Assembly (NCBI RefSeq): GCF_033115175.1
Contig: NC_084831.1
Coordinates: 80,423,502 to 80,487,501, forward strand
Source: Lepus europaeus
Taxonomy: Eukaryota; Chordata; Mammalia; Lagomorpha; Leporidae
Reading direction: 5' to 3'
Length of the DNA: 64,000 nucleotides
Part shown: in pieces, positions 42,486 through 52,584 of the stretch
Position numbering within the stretch: the stretch's first letter is position 1
How the letters are laid out: the number at the start of each line of letters is the position of its first letter
The notes under the pieces: model-generated
The model's input: only the letters and a program-made list of their open reading frames with translations
What the model was told of the DNA's origin: nothing
Databases searched by the model: none
Made by a program: the position numbers and the translations under genes

Positions 42486-42927
42486 TTTTTTTAATAAGTT
42501 TATTTTTTATTTTTTTTCAAGTTTTTTTTTTTATTAAACTTTTATTTAATGAATATAAATTTCCAAAGTATAGCTTATGGGTTACAATGGCTTCCCCCCT
42601 CCCATAACTTCCCTCCCACCCGCAACCCTCCCCTTTCCCGCTCCCTTTCCCCTTCCATTCATGTAAAGATTCATTTTCAATTCTCTTTGTATACAGAAGA
42701 TCAGTTTAGTATATATTAGGTAAAGATTTCAACATTTTGCCCATATAGCAACATAAAGTGAAAAAACTACCATTGGATTACTAATTATAGCATTAAATAG
42801 CAATGTACAGCACATTAAAGACAGAGATCCTACATAATTTTTTTTTTCAAATTAATTAATTTTCTATGCCATTTCCATTTTAACACCAGGTTGTTTTTTT
42901 TTTTTTCATTTCCAATTCTCTTTATAA
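42486..42927 (-). mobile_element. Rabbit-type L1 3'UTR insertion between 81-bp repeats
   Basis: It reads in antisense: a complex T/A-rich tail (42486-42535), then TTTTATTTAATGAATATAAA, the C-rich complement of the G tract (42595-42655), and TCATTTTCAATTCTCTTTGT, ending in the 3'UTR. Only about 440 bp were inserted. Confidence 0.92.
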
Positions 42928-43008
42928 AAGTAGAATAGTGTGGCTGTGATTAAAAATTCAGGGTTTTATTTGATGGCTTACTCTGAAAATTAGACTGCTT
43001 TACCTTTT
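42928..43008. repeat. 81-bp direct repeat, right copy (target site duplication)
   Basis: Perfect copy of 42405-42485. Flanking bases differ (TATA before here, CATTT before the left copy; AAGGGTC after here, T run after the left copy), so the repeat boundaries are sharp. Confidence 0.95.
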
Positions 43009-43394
43009 AAGGGTCACATTCACAAAAAACAATGGTTAGGTTGATTGCTGGCTTCTTAAGTTTTCCGTCTAGGCGGACTTCCTAGCTCAAACTGTACAGT
43101 TATCAGGAAATGTTTGAATCAGATTTAAGGCAAAGTCGAAGCCCTAACCTGCCCTCACCCAACAATTCTCATACATGCCTCGAGTTGGGATTGTCACTGG
43201 GAACGGTTCTATAAAGCTAACTGGAATAGAAGATTGATAAGGTTTCATATTTCACATTGTCAAACATTCACTCACGGAGTCTCTATAATTCATTCATCAA
43301 ATTTTTCACTTGTATGCGTATTACTCTATATGCATGTCACTACAGATAAAACTGTGAACAGAACAGTGAACAGTGAAGTAGTCCTTCCCAGCGC

Positions 43395-43765
43395 GGGTCC
43401 AGTTAACTAAGTGGGAGACCTAAGAGTGTTAATTGTTACATTAACAACAGGAGTCACTGTGCACTAACTCCCCATGCAGGATCTCTGTCCTCAATGAGTT
43501 GTATTATGAGAGTTAACTGTAAAACTAGTTCTTAAAGTTTTTTTTTTTTTTTTTGTGTGTGTGTGTGCACGCACGCAAATAGTTGAAATCTTTACTTAGT
43601 ATAGAATTGGTCTTCTGTGTACAAAGCTAATTGAAAATGAATCTTAATGGAAAAAGCGGAGGGGTGGGAGGGCAGGTATGGTGGAAAGAATAACTATATT
43701 CCAAAGTTGTACTTATGAAATCTGTACTCCTTAAAAAATAAATAATAAAAATAGAAATTAGAAAA
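43395..43765 (+). mobile_element. Rabbit-type L1 3'UTR fragment with (GT)n
   Basis: GGAGTCACTGTGCACTAACT, a T run, (GT)n with a GCACGCACGC end (43554-43577), GGAGGGGTGGGAGGGCAGGT, and a tail of AAATAAATAATAAAAAT. Confidence 0.8.
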
Positions 43766-44227
43766 CCTTGAAAAGAACCCAGGAGAACAACTGATCTCGA
43801 CTGAAGCACACTGAAAGACTCCTAACAGAGTTCAGGTATAGGAAGACTTTCTGGAGGAAACGATTTCTCAGCTGAGAACCTGGAGGGTCAGAGCACAAGT
43901 ATAAGATAATCATGATTTTGATGTGAGTGGAGGAGGAGAGTATGGGGAGCTGGGAAGCAGCTTCTAGGTAACGGGAGCAACAAGTTCAAAAGCCTGGTGA
44001 GGAAGAAGACAGTCTGAGAAATAAACTAAAACAAATGGCCCTAATTCTCCATTTCATTTTTTTTTTCCCCCTTTATCACTAGAGATAACTGCTGGCAAAT
44101 AAGTCGGGATAGACAAACAAGTGCTTTGTTAAAGAAATGTTAAAAGGATGGATTTTTACCTTAAAAACAGGGAGCTGCTAAAGTTTTAGGCTTGGCAGAT
44201 TTAAATGTTAGAAGGATTACACGGGGT

Positions 44228-44510
44228 GGGAGTGGATGTTTGGTGCAGTCACTTGGGATGCCCACATCCTGTACTACAGTTGCGTGGGTTCAAGTCCTAG
44301 CTCCACTTCAGCTTTCTGGGAGGCAACAGGTGATGGCCCAATAATCTGAGTCCCCGTCACCCTTGTGGGAGACCCAGATTGAGTTTCTGGCTCCTGGGGT
44401 TTGGCCTGACCCAGCCTCACCCTGGCTGTTGTGGGCATTTATGGAGTGAACCAGAGGATGGAGGGCCTCTGTATCTGTCTCTCTGCCCTAGATTAAAAAA
44501 CAAAACAAGA
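44228..44510 (+). mobile_element. Old C-repeat SINE
   Basis: TTTGGTGCAGTCACTTGGGA head, B box GGTTCAAGTCC, tail AGATTAAAAAACAAAAC. Confidence 0.78.
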
Positions 44511-45117
44511 TAAAACTCCGGATACATTGCAGAGACTGGAAATCAGTGAAGGGAAGTTGTTGTAGTAATTCCAGGCAAGCCCTGATGGTGGTTTGAATTT
44601 AAGTACTATCTATGGAAACAGAATTAAGTGGTCTGGCCTGGAGATTTTTAAGGGCTTAATGACTAACTGAATTCAGAGAATGGGAGGAAAGAGAACCTAA
44701 ATGATAAATTTCTGGCTTGCTCAATTGGGAAGCTGGCAAAGCCAACCATTTAGATTCTGACTATAGACAGAGATAATTCAAAGGATGAATCAGGAGGCTG
44801 TTATTTCTAGGGAGAGAGATGTTGGTGGCCTGAATGAGGGATCTGAGAGATATTAAGCAAGCAAAATAAATCAGATTTGGTAACTGCCTGGACAAGAAAT
44901 ATGTAAAGAAAGGAAGGAATCAGATGACACCTGATGACACCTAAGTTCTGGCTTGGATTCTGTGCATAGTCACTCGGGTACACTGGTTCATGGCCATAAA
45001 TTCCTCCTCTTTTGATATACACGATTCTTTGCAAAGTAACTTTCCCTACCCTTGAGATATGGGTGGGTCTGTGACTTGCTTTGACAAATATTTGGCAGAA
45101 GAGATAGAAGAGGGTGC

Positions 45118-45229
45118 TTTAAAAAGTTCATGGAAAATGCACATTATGAAAAAGCCATGCATGAGTTTCAAAATTCTCTGCATCAAAATAAACATCTTTT
45201 AATTTCATTTTCCCATCAACTTTTTGAAA
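45118..45229. mobile_element. Mariner-derived MITE, uninterrupted
   Basis: 112 bp with terminal inverted repeats TTTAAAAAGTTCATGGAAAA and TTCAAAAAGTTGATGGGAAA. The internal sequence ATGCATGAGTTTCAAAATTC matches the split copy at 4463-4908. Confidence 0.85.
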
Positions 45230-45231
45230 CG

Positions 45232-45520
45232 TCTTTTGAAAAGCAGAAGAGAAGACAAAGAGACTGACCTTCCATTTGCTGGTTTACTCCCCAAATGGCT
45301 GCAACAACCAGGTCTGGGCCAGACTGAAGCCAAGAACCAGGCTCTCCATCCCAGTCTCCCATCTGGGTGGCACCGGCCCAAGTACATGGGCCGTGTTCTG
45401 CTACCTTCCCAGGTGCATTGGGCAGGAAGCTGAATCAGAAGCAGAGCAGCTAGGACTCTAAGGGGTATGTCAGCATCGCAAGTGGCAGCTTAACCGGCAG
45501 TGCCACAATGCTGACCATCA
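45232..45520 (-). mobile_element. Old C-repeat SINE
   Basis: GACCTTCCATTTGCTGGTTT to TGCCACAATGCTGACC, immediately after the MITE and inside the MLT1-like LTR. Confidence 0.8.
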
Positions 45521-45775
45521 GCTTTTGCTTTTTGGAGCACTGCCACAAAGAGAAGCTGTTCTAGTCTACTGGAGGATGAGAGGTCACATGGATGAGATCC
45601 AAGTCTCCCCAGCTGACAGCTCGAACTATAAATGGGGTACCCTTGGATTTTTCCAGGTCACAGCGCATAAGGGAGCCCAGATGAAATCAACAGAGGACTT
45701 GACGGAATGACCACTGACTTAAGTCACTAAGTTTTGGGAGGTTACATACCCACAAACAAGTGAAAGTCATGAGAT

Positions 45776-46639
45776 AGGAAAATTAGGAGAGGGCAACCTG
45801 AAATGTTACTCCTTTTCAGTCTACCATGGTGGTGGTGATGAACTCAAATGACCTAAGAGGAGTTTAGGCAGGGGTGTTCCAGTAATTTCTAAAGCATCAA
45901 AAAGTCTAAGAAATGGAGTACTGGACTGGAATGTTAACTACAGAAGTTGGGGCCGGGTAACAAAAGTAAAAACACAGGATAGTTTCACATTCCTTGATGA
46001 AAGAAAAGCAGAGATGTTTATAGAGGCCTATGTACAGTTCCTAACTCCACCCACATCTGGGATACATCAGTTAAACCAGATCTCCCAGGAGAAAACTTTT
46101 CAGCAGGCTTAATGGAGAACACTTGACGAATTAAGATGAGCTAACAAACGTAAAAGCTCCCGCCAGTAAAATTTTATCCTTCATATAGCAACATACATTG
46201 CAAACTATGAGGAGTTAACCAAGATTTACTTGTTTCGTGCATGAAAAGACAATAAATCAAAATCCGGACTTCTCCTTTCCAAGATTAAGAACTCATCTAT
46301 TTTGGTAATAGAGAAAAACGAAATAAAACTGCCAGATTTTAAACGGGATTACTGCTCGAGTTAGTTAAAAAACAAAAACAAAAACAAAAAAAACAAAAAC
46401 CAGAAATCGTTAGCCAGGAGCGAACACTTGAGGGCTTTCCTCTCAGGGGAGCCCCATCATAGGGATACTCCCTAGCGTTTTTGTTGCTTGAAAACAATCT
46501 TCACTTCTTCCTAAGCCTCACTGCTTCCCCTCCCCGCAGTGTGATTCAGATTGTTTCAGCTAGAGTTAACAGGAGTCCCCAAGACGGTCTGAAGTCAGAA
46601 GACGCCGCTAGCAAAATCAAAGCGAGGAAGGACACGCAA
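45776..46639. other. Intron 1 near exon 1, nothing recognised
   Basis: 860 bases leading into the CpG island, with an (AAAAC)n stretch at 46368-46398. No exon or repeat identified. Confidence 0.4.
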
Positions 46640-46810
46640 GCATCAACCAAGGAATCTAAGCCACGTCGCAGTCCGGCAGCGGCAGTCACTGAGGAAACCC
46701 CATCTCCCGTCCTTTTCCAGTGTGGATCCGAAACAGACTCGAATGTTCTCCTCTTTCTCTGCAATCCTTCCTCCCGCCCCGGAGCAGCCACGGAGGAGAC
46801 CCACACTCAC

Positions 46811-46885
46811 CGCTTGAAGCACGGTGGCCAACAGCAACCGCAGCCCAAACGCCGGGCCCAGCCCTCCGCCAGCCCCAGTCGCCAT
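46811..46885 (-). CDS. SELENOF: SELENOF coding exon 1 (start codon, signal peptide)
   Basis: The exon encodes 25 residues beginning MATGAGGG and continuing AFGLRLLLATVLQA, which form the hydrophobic core of an ER signal peptide completed by VSAFG of exon 2. The donor GTGAGT follows directly (46810 downward). The chosen ATG has A at -3 and G at +4, a strong initiation context. In the human protein, as I recall it, translation starts three codons further upstream (MVAM...). Here that codon reads AGG (AGG GTA ACG ATG), so only the inner methionine is available. The first ten residues differ from human more than the rest does. The exon lies in the CpG island, 959 bp from the HS2ST1 ATG. Confidence 0.93.
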
Positions 46886-47844
46886 CGTTACCCTCTCGGG
46901 TCTGCCTCGGGCTGCCCAGAGGACCCCTCCGCTGGGGCGTCCACACTACAGCCTGATCCGCGACAGCCCGCTAAAGGCCGTTGCCACCGAAACTCTTGTT
47001 CTGAAGGGACGCGTGTGAACTCGGGGTATATGAAAACTTAAAGGTGACCAAATACCAAGACAGTCGCCGGGTGCTTTGGATTACCCAAATCAGGCACTTT
47101 TCTAAACTCCCCACTTCTGTGCTTCCCCGGGATCCTTTCATTCACGACATTTCGTCAGGCAGCCAGGAGGCCCCGCCTTCTCTAGTTTAAGCCCTGCCTC
47201 CTTCCCCAAGTGTACCCAATCGAATGCGGCCTTGATTGAGCCCTGTGGCGGAGGAAGCCAACCGTAAATCGAACCGAGGGCCAAGAGCAGAGACTCTTCG
47301 GACCAATAAGCACAACCGCACAGGAGGACGGGGTGGGGCTTCTGGTTGCCGAGCAGCGTACGTGGATGCGTGCGCGTGGTGGCGGAGGGGGATGGGAGGG
47401 GACTGGGCGGGGGCGGGGCCGAGGGCGGCGCAGCCGCAGCCGCAGCGCTGGTGTAGGAGCGCGCGGCCGCGAGCGAAGGAGGGAGGGAGGGAAGGAAGGA
47501 AGAGAGGGAGGCGGGCAGGCAGGCGGGCGCGGAGGTCGGGGATTGAGGCTGTGGAGGGAGGCGAGAGCCCGGCAGCCGCTTCGCGCAGGGTTTGCTGCGC
47601 GGGCTTGTGGAGGGGGCGGCCGTTGAGTCGGCTGACGAGAAGCGGGCACCGGCGGCGCTGGTGCTGGCGCCTGGGGGCGGGGGGACCGGAGCGGCGAGAA
47701 GGGGGGTCGCTGCGGTGGTGCTCTGGCTGTCGCGCTCTCCTTGCCTGGCTGCCGGCTCGGTGGGCTCCTCCCGGCGTTTCCCTCGCCTCTGGGGCCCCGC
47801 TCCCCGCCCTCCGCGGTATGTCTTGATCCCGAGCAGCGGGTTTC

Positions 47845-47968
47845 ATGGGGCTCCTCAGGATTATGATGCCGCCCAAGTTGCAGCTGCTGGCGGTGGTGGC
47901 CTTCGCGGTGGCGATGCTCTTCTTGGAGAACCAGATCCAGAAGCTGGAGGAGTCCCTGTCGAAGCTAG
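47845..47968 (+). CDS. HS2ST1: HS2ST1 coding exon 1 (cytosolic tail, membrane anchor, stem start)
   Basis: The exon encodes MGLLRIMMPPKLQLLAVVAF, then AVAMLFLENQIQKLEESLSK, then L and the first base (G) of the next codon, before the donor GTGAGG. The product is the Golgi type II membrane enzyme that moves sulfate from PAPS to the 2-O position of iduronic acid, and less often glucuronic acid, in heparan sulfate. Residues 1-11 form the basic cytosolic tail and about 12-27 the single membrane anchor. NQIQKLEES starts the coiled-coil stem that helps trimerisation. The catalytic domain lies on later exons outside the window. The start context is weak (TTTC before ATG, but G at +4), and Met7 and Met8 follow in frame. 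Residue 38 is Leu where I recall Arg in other mammals. Confidence 0.95.
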
Positions 47969-48620
47969 GTGAGGAGCAGAGGCGCTCCGCGCTGAGTGCT
48001 GTGGACGGGGCCGGGCCGGGGGGCTGCCGAGCAAGTGGGCGTTCGTGTAGCCCGGGGTCTGGGTCGCGGGCTGGGAGAGGTTTCCAAGAGAACACAAGCT
48101 CCTAGAATGGGGTGACTTGAGCTTGAGTGGCGTGCTGGACTCGCGAGGTCACGGGGCAGGTGTTGCAGGGCTGGGCTTCGCGGAGCCCCGGGGCTGCCCC
48201 CGGAGTGGGCATTCCGGAGAGGGGGCGAGAGAAGCCCCAGCTCAGAGGGAAGAGGTGGCCACGCTCAGCCTTGCTGGGGCACGGCGCCTCGGCTGTGTCG
48301 GAGAGGGGGATTCCAGTTTTGCGTATGGGAACTCGGGCACAGCTTCTTTTGGAGGATGGGGGAGGACCGGTGGTCGTGAAGGAATACTGATGCGCAGCAA
48401 TGGAAGGAGGCGCCGGCAATGATGGGGAGGGGGCAGTCAGAGAAACAAGCTGCAGTGAGTTGCACTCTGGTCCCGGGGGAGCGAGGGACCTCCCCACAGG
48501 CGGTCGAGGTAGGCTGGCCAGGGAGGGCAGGCTAGCCAGGGAAGAGCTTCAGGGCAGTTCTGAACGAGGGTCCGGGGACTGCGATCTGTTTTAGTGGCGC
48601 TGAACTGGTTCGTGTGGGCT

Positions 48621-50099
48621 CCAGAACAGGGATGTGCACGTAGGTTGCTTCGCGGCAGCGTTGATGTAGTGAATTTAGAAGAGGGAATGCCGAAGGGGGA
48701 ACTGTATAGTGAGGTTCACTATTGGAAAGTAAGGTTACACGGTAAACAGTTAAGTACCTTGAAGAGTTAACAGTGCTTAAATGGGTGAAGGAGTCTGAAG
48801 TGCAAAAAGTTGACGTGTGAAGTTGTGAAAGAACAGAAAAAAGCATAGATAATGGATTCTTTCGATTTAGTATGGAACTGGCATTTGGAAGGGCTCGGTG
48901 TGGAGAGCGAATAGTAAGAGAATGACAGTGACCAATTTTGACTTAAAAATGCACATGGCACTTAAATCAGCTCAAGAGGCTGTCATTTGAATCTGCAAAG
49001 ACAGTGCAAAGTAAGGGATTGCATGCACTTGCACCTCGGCACCCTTCTGGATACCTTTTGAGAAACAAGCAAACAAATCCCTTCAGCGATATTATTTAGA
49101 CTAAAGCGTGACTTTGGGAAACAACTAAGTGCTGCTGTGCTGTTTAATTTTTAGGAAATAATTGCAATTTTGTACGCAGTAGCTATAGCTAGCTGTTTCC
49201 AGAGACTTTGCAATTGTCTTGAAATTTTGAAGAGCAGTGTATCAAAGAGTATCTAATAAATATGATTGAAGTGCAACTATATTTGAGGGAAGATCAAAAG
49301 AGATACTAATCCTTACTAATGCTGGGGCAAAAATTAGAAGAGATATCCAGTGTATTTACTCTAATTTTGTTACTGTGTCTTGTAAGATGGGAAAATGTTC
49401 ACTTGAATATTAGAGGTTGTCCAATATACTTTTTCTTTTCATTTGAATCCATTCATCAGCATTCAGAATCATGTTCTGGTCACATTAATGATCCAACTTT
49501 ATAGCAAAAAATGATTCCTCATAGAGGAAGTTGAAAGTTGTATTAAAATTTGTACCTGTTGTTTATTGTGTTGCTATTTGGAATTCTCTGGAGTTAATTT
49601 CTCCAGAACATCATGATGGGGTTAGCATTGCTTACATTTTTTATTTTAATCATCTAAGTTTTTTTCTATAACACTTGAAAGGGGTTTCCATAGATACAAC
49701 CTGGGCTTTTTTTTTTTTTTTTTTTTACAGTTATTTTAAGATGTAGAATGCCACAGGTAGAACATACTATGCTTTCTCATAATTTTTTTTGCAAACAAGG
49801 AAGTTCCATCAGAAATAGAGTGCATTAGAATAAATAATTCCATTAGAAATAATAAATATATGTTAAAATGAATCTCAAAAATAATCCAAAGAAATTAATA
49901 CCTCAAGTATGAAACTGGAAGTATTTTCATCTGGAAATGCAAAAGCATGGCAAGTAAAAATGTATAACTTTGTTTCTATTAGCAGTCTTTTGATTTTCTT
50001 TTTAAAGTCTTGTAAAAGGCAAGGAATAAGAGAGATGTTGCCAGTTGGTAGTCTGACCTCTTAGGAAAGAAAGGCAGGTGGCTTATTTTGACAATCAGA
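48621..50099. other. HS2ST1 intron 1 start, unique-looking
   Basis: The first 1.5 kb after the CpG island is free of SINEs. A T run lies at 49710-49728. I recognise no exon or repeat. Relative lack of insertions next to a promoter is common. Confidence 0.45.
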
Positions 50100-50290
50100 C
50101 TCTGTCCTAGGTGTTTTTCATCTATGATGCACCTATTTATCTTTCTAGAACACTATATAAAGCTATTTTTGCAGATGCAGGAACAGGCTCAGTGGTTATA
50201 GAACTTGTCTAAGACCACATCACTATTGGCAGAGCCAGCATTGGAATCCAGGTATGTTTGGTTCCAAGTCAAGTGCTCTTTTAATTACAC
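50100..50290 (+). repeat. MIR SINE remnant
   Basis: GCAGATGCAGGAACAGGCTC, GGCAGAGCCAGCATTGGAAT and CAGGTATGTTTGGTTCCAAG match MIR in sense orientation. Confidence 0.7.
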
Positions 50291-50611
50291 CCAGCTGCTT
50301 GAGACTGCATATTGACATTACACTAAGATTTAGCCGTTTGAATAGAATTTTTAAATTGTAATATCAATGTTTAATTGCCTTTATTGCTAAGAATGAATAT
50401 CATTCTAAGGAAATTCAATTTCAGACAAAAAAGAATTGGTTTAGTGTAATGTCTGCCCCCTGTTTATATTATAATGAACATAATTATATTACCCGATAAA
50501 ACCACTGAAACAGATAGCTTATTTCCACTAGTGGAAAAGAAAAATCTCTGGTTGTTTTCTATGAGTGTAAAATTGTAACATTGAAAAACATTTGTATTTT
50601 GACATCAAAAG

Positions 50612-50932
50612 AACTTTTTTTTTTTTAAGATTTATTTTATTTATTTGAAAGGCAGAGGCAGAGGAGAGAGAGTCTTCTATCTGCTGGCTCACTCCCCAAG
50701 TGGCTACAACGGACAGAGCTGGGCCCCTCTAAAGCCAGGAGCCTGGAGCTTCTTCCAGGTCTCCCACGAAGGTGCGGGGGCCCAAGGACTCGGGCCATCC
50801 TCTGCTGCTTTCCCAGGCCATAGCAGAGAGCTAGATCGGAAGTGGAGCAGTTAGGGCTCACACTGGCACCCATATGGGATGCTGGCACTGTAGGCGGTGG
50901 CTTTACCCACTACGCTGCCCCCCCCCCCCAAA
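50612..50932 (-). mobile_element. C-repeat SINE, type 1, with a poly(C) end
   Basis: Standard tail and body. The head ends in a run of ten or more C (50918-50930) where GCCCC is expected, a homopolymer expansion or assembly artefact. Confidence 0.88.
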
Positions 50933-51239
50933 GATCTGTTAAACATTTGCTCCTAAAGTAGTTTTTATTCTGCAGTAGAAGATGCCAAAAGTTTATATTG
51001 CCTTTATTATGAGAGTTTATAATTTTTATAATTTGTATACAGTTATAAAGTTTATAAAGCACCTTGATTTGAGAGTATTTTGATCATGAAACCTATTGTG
51101 GAGCATTAGATGTGTTCAAAATTAAGCTGTATTCATTGACCATATGGGAAATTAGGTCTATATAAATTGAGTCTATAAATAATTCTTGAAAGACCTAATA
51201 TCACGTAATATAATTTTATATTTTTAAACAGATAAGGGA

Positions 51240-51990
51240 GAATGGGATGTATATTACATCACACCTTGGTTTTTTTAATTTTTTCATCTACAATATCAGA
51301 GCCATCCTTCTGGATTAGTGTGTGTAAATTTGACTTAGTCTGATACATGTGTAATGTTCTGAAATATGCATATATCATAAACCATTATGCCAGTACTGGA
51401 CAGTTTGTCTCCTCCTCCCTCCTTTTTATGGTGTTATAGGAAACATCCCTATATGTCTGCTTTATTTCCTGTGTGTTGATGTTATTTTTTACTAGGATAA
51501 ATTATGTGGAATTTCTGGGACTAGGGATATATGTATTTTATATCTTAATAAATTTTGAAATCTGTTACTTTCCAAAATTCTTTACCAAAGGTTACAGTCG
51601 TCTACATTGCCAATGCATACACCAAAGGAGTGGAAACTATCCACTTTAATTTTGCTAGTGTGAAAAGGCTGTGAAACAATATGTTAAATTAATTTAAAAT
51701 TCCCCAATTTCTAGTTGTTTATTTCCCTTTTACTTGCTAGCTCATTTTAATTTGTCTATTTTTTGTTAAGCAGTTTATAATTGTAGTTGTTTTTAGTGTT
51801 AGAATTAGTAATCCTTTTTTTTTCATGTATCTTATTTTCCATTGTTTGTCTCTTCATGGTATGTTTGCTCATATAGCAATTTTAAAATTTACAAAATCAA
51901 GTCTATCAGTTTAAGCAGGTATGTTTCTTAAGACTTTCCTAAACCAAGATGATGTACATTTTTTGTATGATATTATAGCAATACTATAGT
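51240..51990 (-). repeat. L1M-type remnant, antisense
   Basis: TTACCAAAGGTTACAGTCGT, TACATTGCCAATGCATACAC and CTTTAATTTTGCTAGTGTGA follow the antisense of the L1 ORF2 end. Diverged. Confidence 0.6.
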
Positions 51991-52024
51991 TTAATTTGTA
52001 CAGTTAGCTTTTTGTTTGTTTTTT

Positions 52025-52245
52025 TATTCCCCAAATGCCTTCACTGGCCAGGATTGAGCTAGCCAAAACTAGAATCCAGGAACACAATCCAGGTCTCCCG
52101 CATGGGCGGCAAGAACCCAATCACTTGAGCCATCACTGCTGCCTCCCAGGTCTGCATTGCAGGAAGCTGAGGTTAGCTGATTGGAACTGAGGCACTCTGA
52201 TGTGAAATGCAGGCCTCTTAACTGCTATGCTAAATGCCTGCCCCT
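52025..52245 (-). mobile_element. Old C-repeat SINE fragment
   Basis: TCCCCAAATGCCTTCACTGG, CAGGTCTCCCGCATGGGCGG and CTATGCTAAATGCCTGCCCC. Tail missing. Confidence 0.75.
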
Positions 52246-52469
52246 ATATTTAGCTTTTTAAACTACTCCCATGTTTATGGAGATTTATTTATTGTAACTT
52301 CTCTCAGTAAGTAGCCACTATAATACTGTATTATAAATAATCTATTTTCCCCCACTGTGTGTTAACAGTTCTTTTTTAAATCATATGCTTTTATTATGCT
52401 CTTTGAACAATTTGGACTCCTCTTTTCCACTAATCTGAGATTCTGTAAATCTCAGGGATGTATGCATAC

Positions 52470-52484
52470 ACACACACACACACT
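52470..52484. repeat. Short (AC)n microsatellite
   Basis: About seven to eight CA units after ATGCATA. Confidence 0.85.
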
Positions 52485-52584
52485 TCAAATCATACATGAA
52501 TTTCCTGAAATTATGTGCATAGCTTTCATCAGATTTGCAGAGGAGTATATGATCTCCTCATTGGTAAGAATCACAGATTTCTAG

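Larger units (their letters stand above)
43260..44930 (-). repeat. Long LINE-2 remnant, split by an L1 and a SINE
   Basis: Pieces in antisense L2 order: ATAAAACTGTGAACAGAACA (43348), GAACCTGGAGGGTCAGAGCA (43877), GCAACAAGTTCAAAAGCCTG, GTTGTAGTAATTCCAGGCAA (44560), TTGCTCAATTGGGAAGCTGG (44719). Non-coding. Confidence 0.6.
44950..45775 (+). repeat. MLT1-like LTR, split by a MITE and a SINE
   Basis: GGGTGGGTCTGTGACTTGCT before, and GGAGGATGAGAGGTCACATG, CCCAGCTGACAGCTCG and GTCACTAAGTTTTGGGAGG after the insertions keep the MLT1 order. Degenerate, no coding sequence. Confidence 0.65.
2600..46950 (-). other. SELENOF: SELENOF (SEP15) transcription unit, complete, five coding exons
   Basis: The gene encodes a selenocysteine-containing thioredoxin-like oxidoreductase of the endoplasmic reticulum lumen. 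The family protein is retained there through binding UDP-glucose:glycoprotein glucosyltransferase and takes part in glycoprotein quality control. Five coding exons were found by translating the minus strand and matching the known protein. Introns are about 11.3, 24.7, 5.0 and 2.0 kb, each with GT donor and AG acceptor. Phases are 0, 0, 1, 0 and the joined product is 162 residues with selenocysteine at 93. The 5' limit is inferred from the CpG island, and the 3' limit from the AATAAA at 2625-2630. It is transcribed away from HS2ST1. Confidence 0.95.
46640..48620. promoter_or_regulatory. CpG island with bidirectional SELENOF/HS2ST1 promoter
   Basis: Base composition changes abruptly from AT-rich intron to GC-rich, CpG-dense sequence across exon 1 of both genes. 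The 959-bp gap between the two ATGs (46886-47844) contains CCAAT boxes at about 47214-47219 and 47304-47308. It also has an inverted GC box at about 47170-47178, a GGGGTGGGGC box near 47330, and a dense GC-box cluster GGGCGGGGGCGGGGCC at about 47405-47420. There is no TATA box at a sensible place. The island extends about 600 bp into HS2ST1 intron 1. Transcription start sites cannot be fixed from sequence alone. Confidence 0.85.

Noticed and set aside
46481-47041. A 186-codon plus-strand frame antisense to SELENOF exon 1
   Set aside because: It is composition-driven, antisense to a confirmed coding exon, and shows no recognisable domain.
47187-48095. A 302-codon minus-strand open frame and overlapping 196- and 155-codon frames in the CpG island
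   Set aside because: They are the expected by-product of GC-rich sequence with few stops, consist of low-complexity Arg/Pro/Ala-rich peptides, and overlap the shared promoter and HS2ST1 exon 1 antisense.
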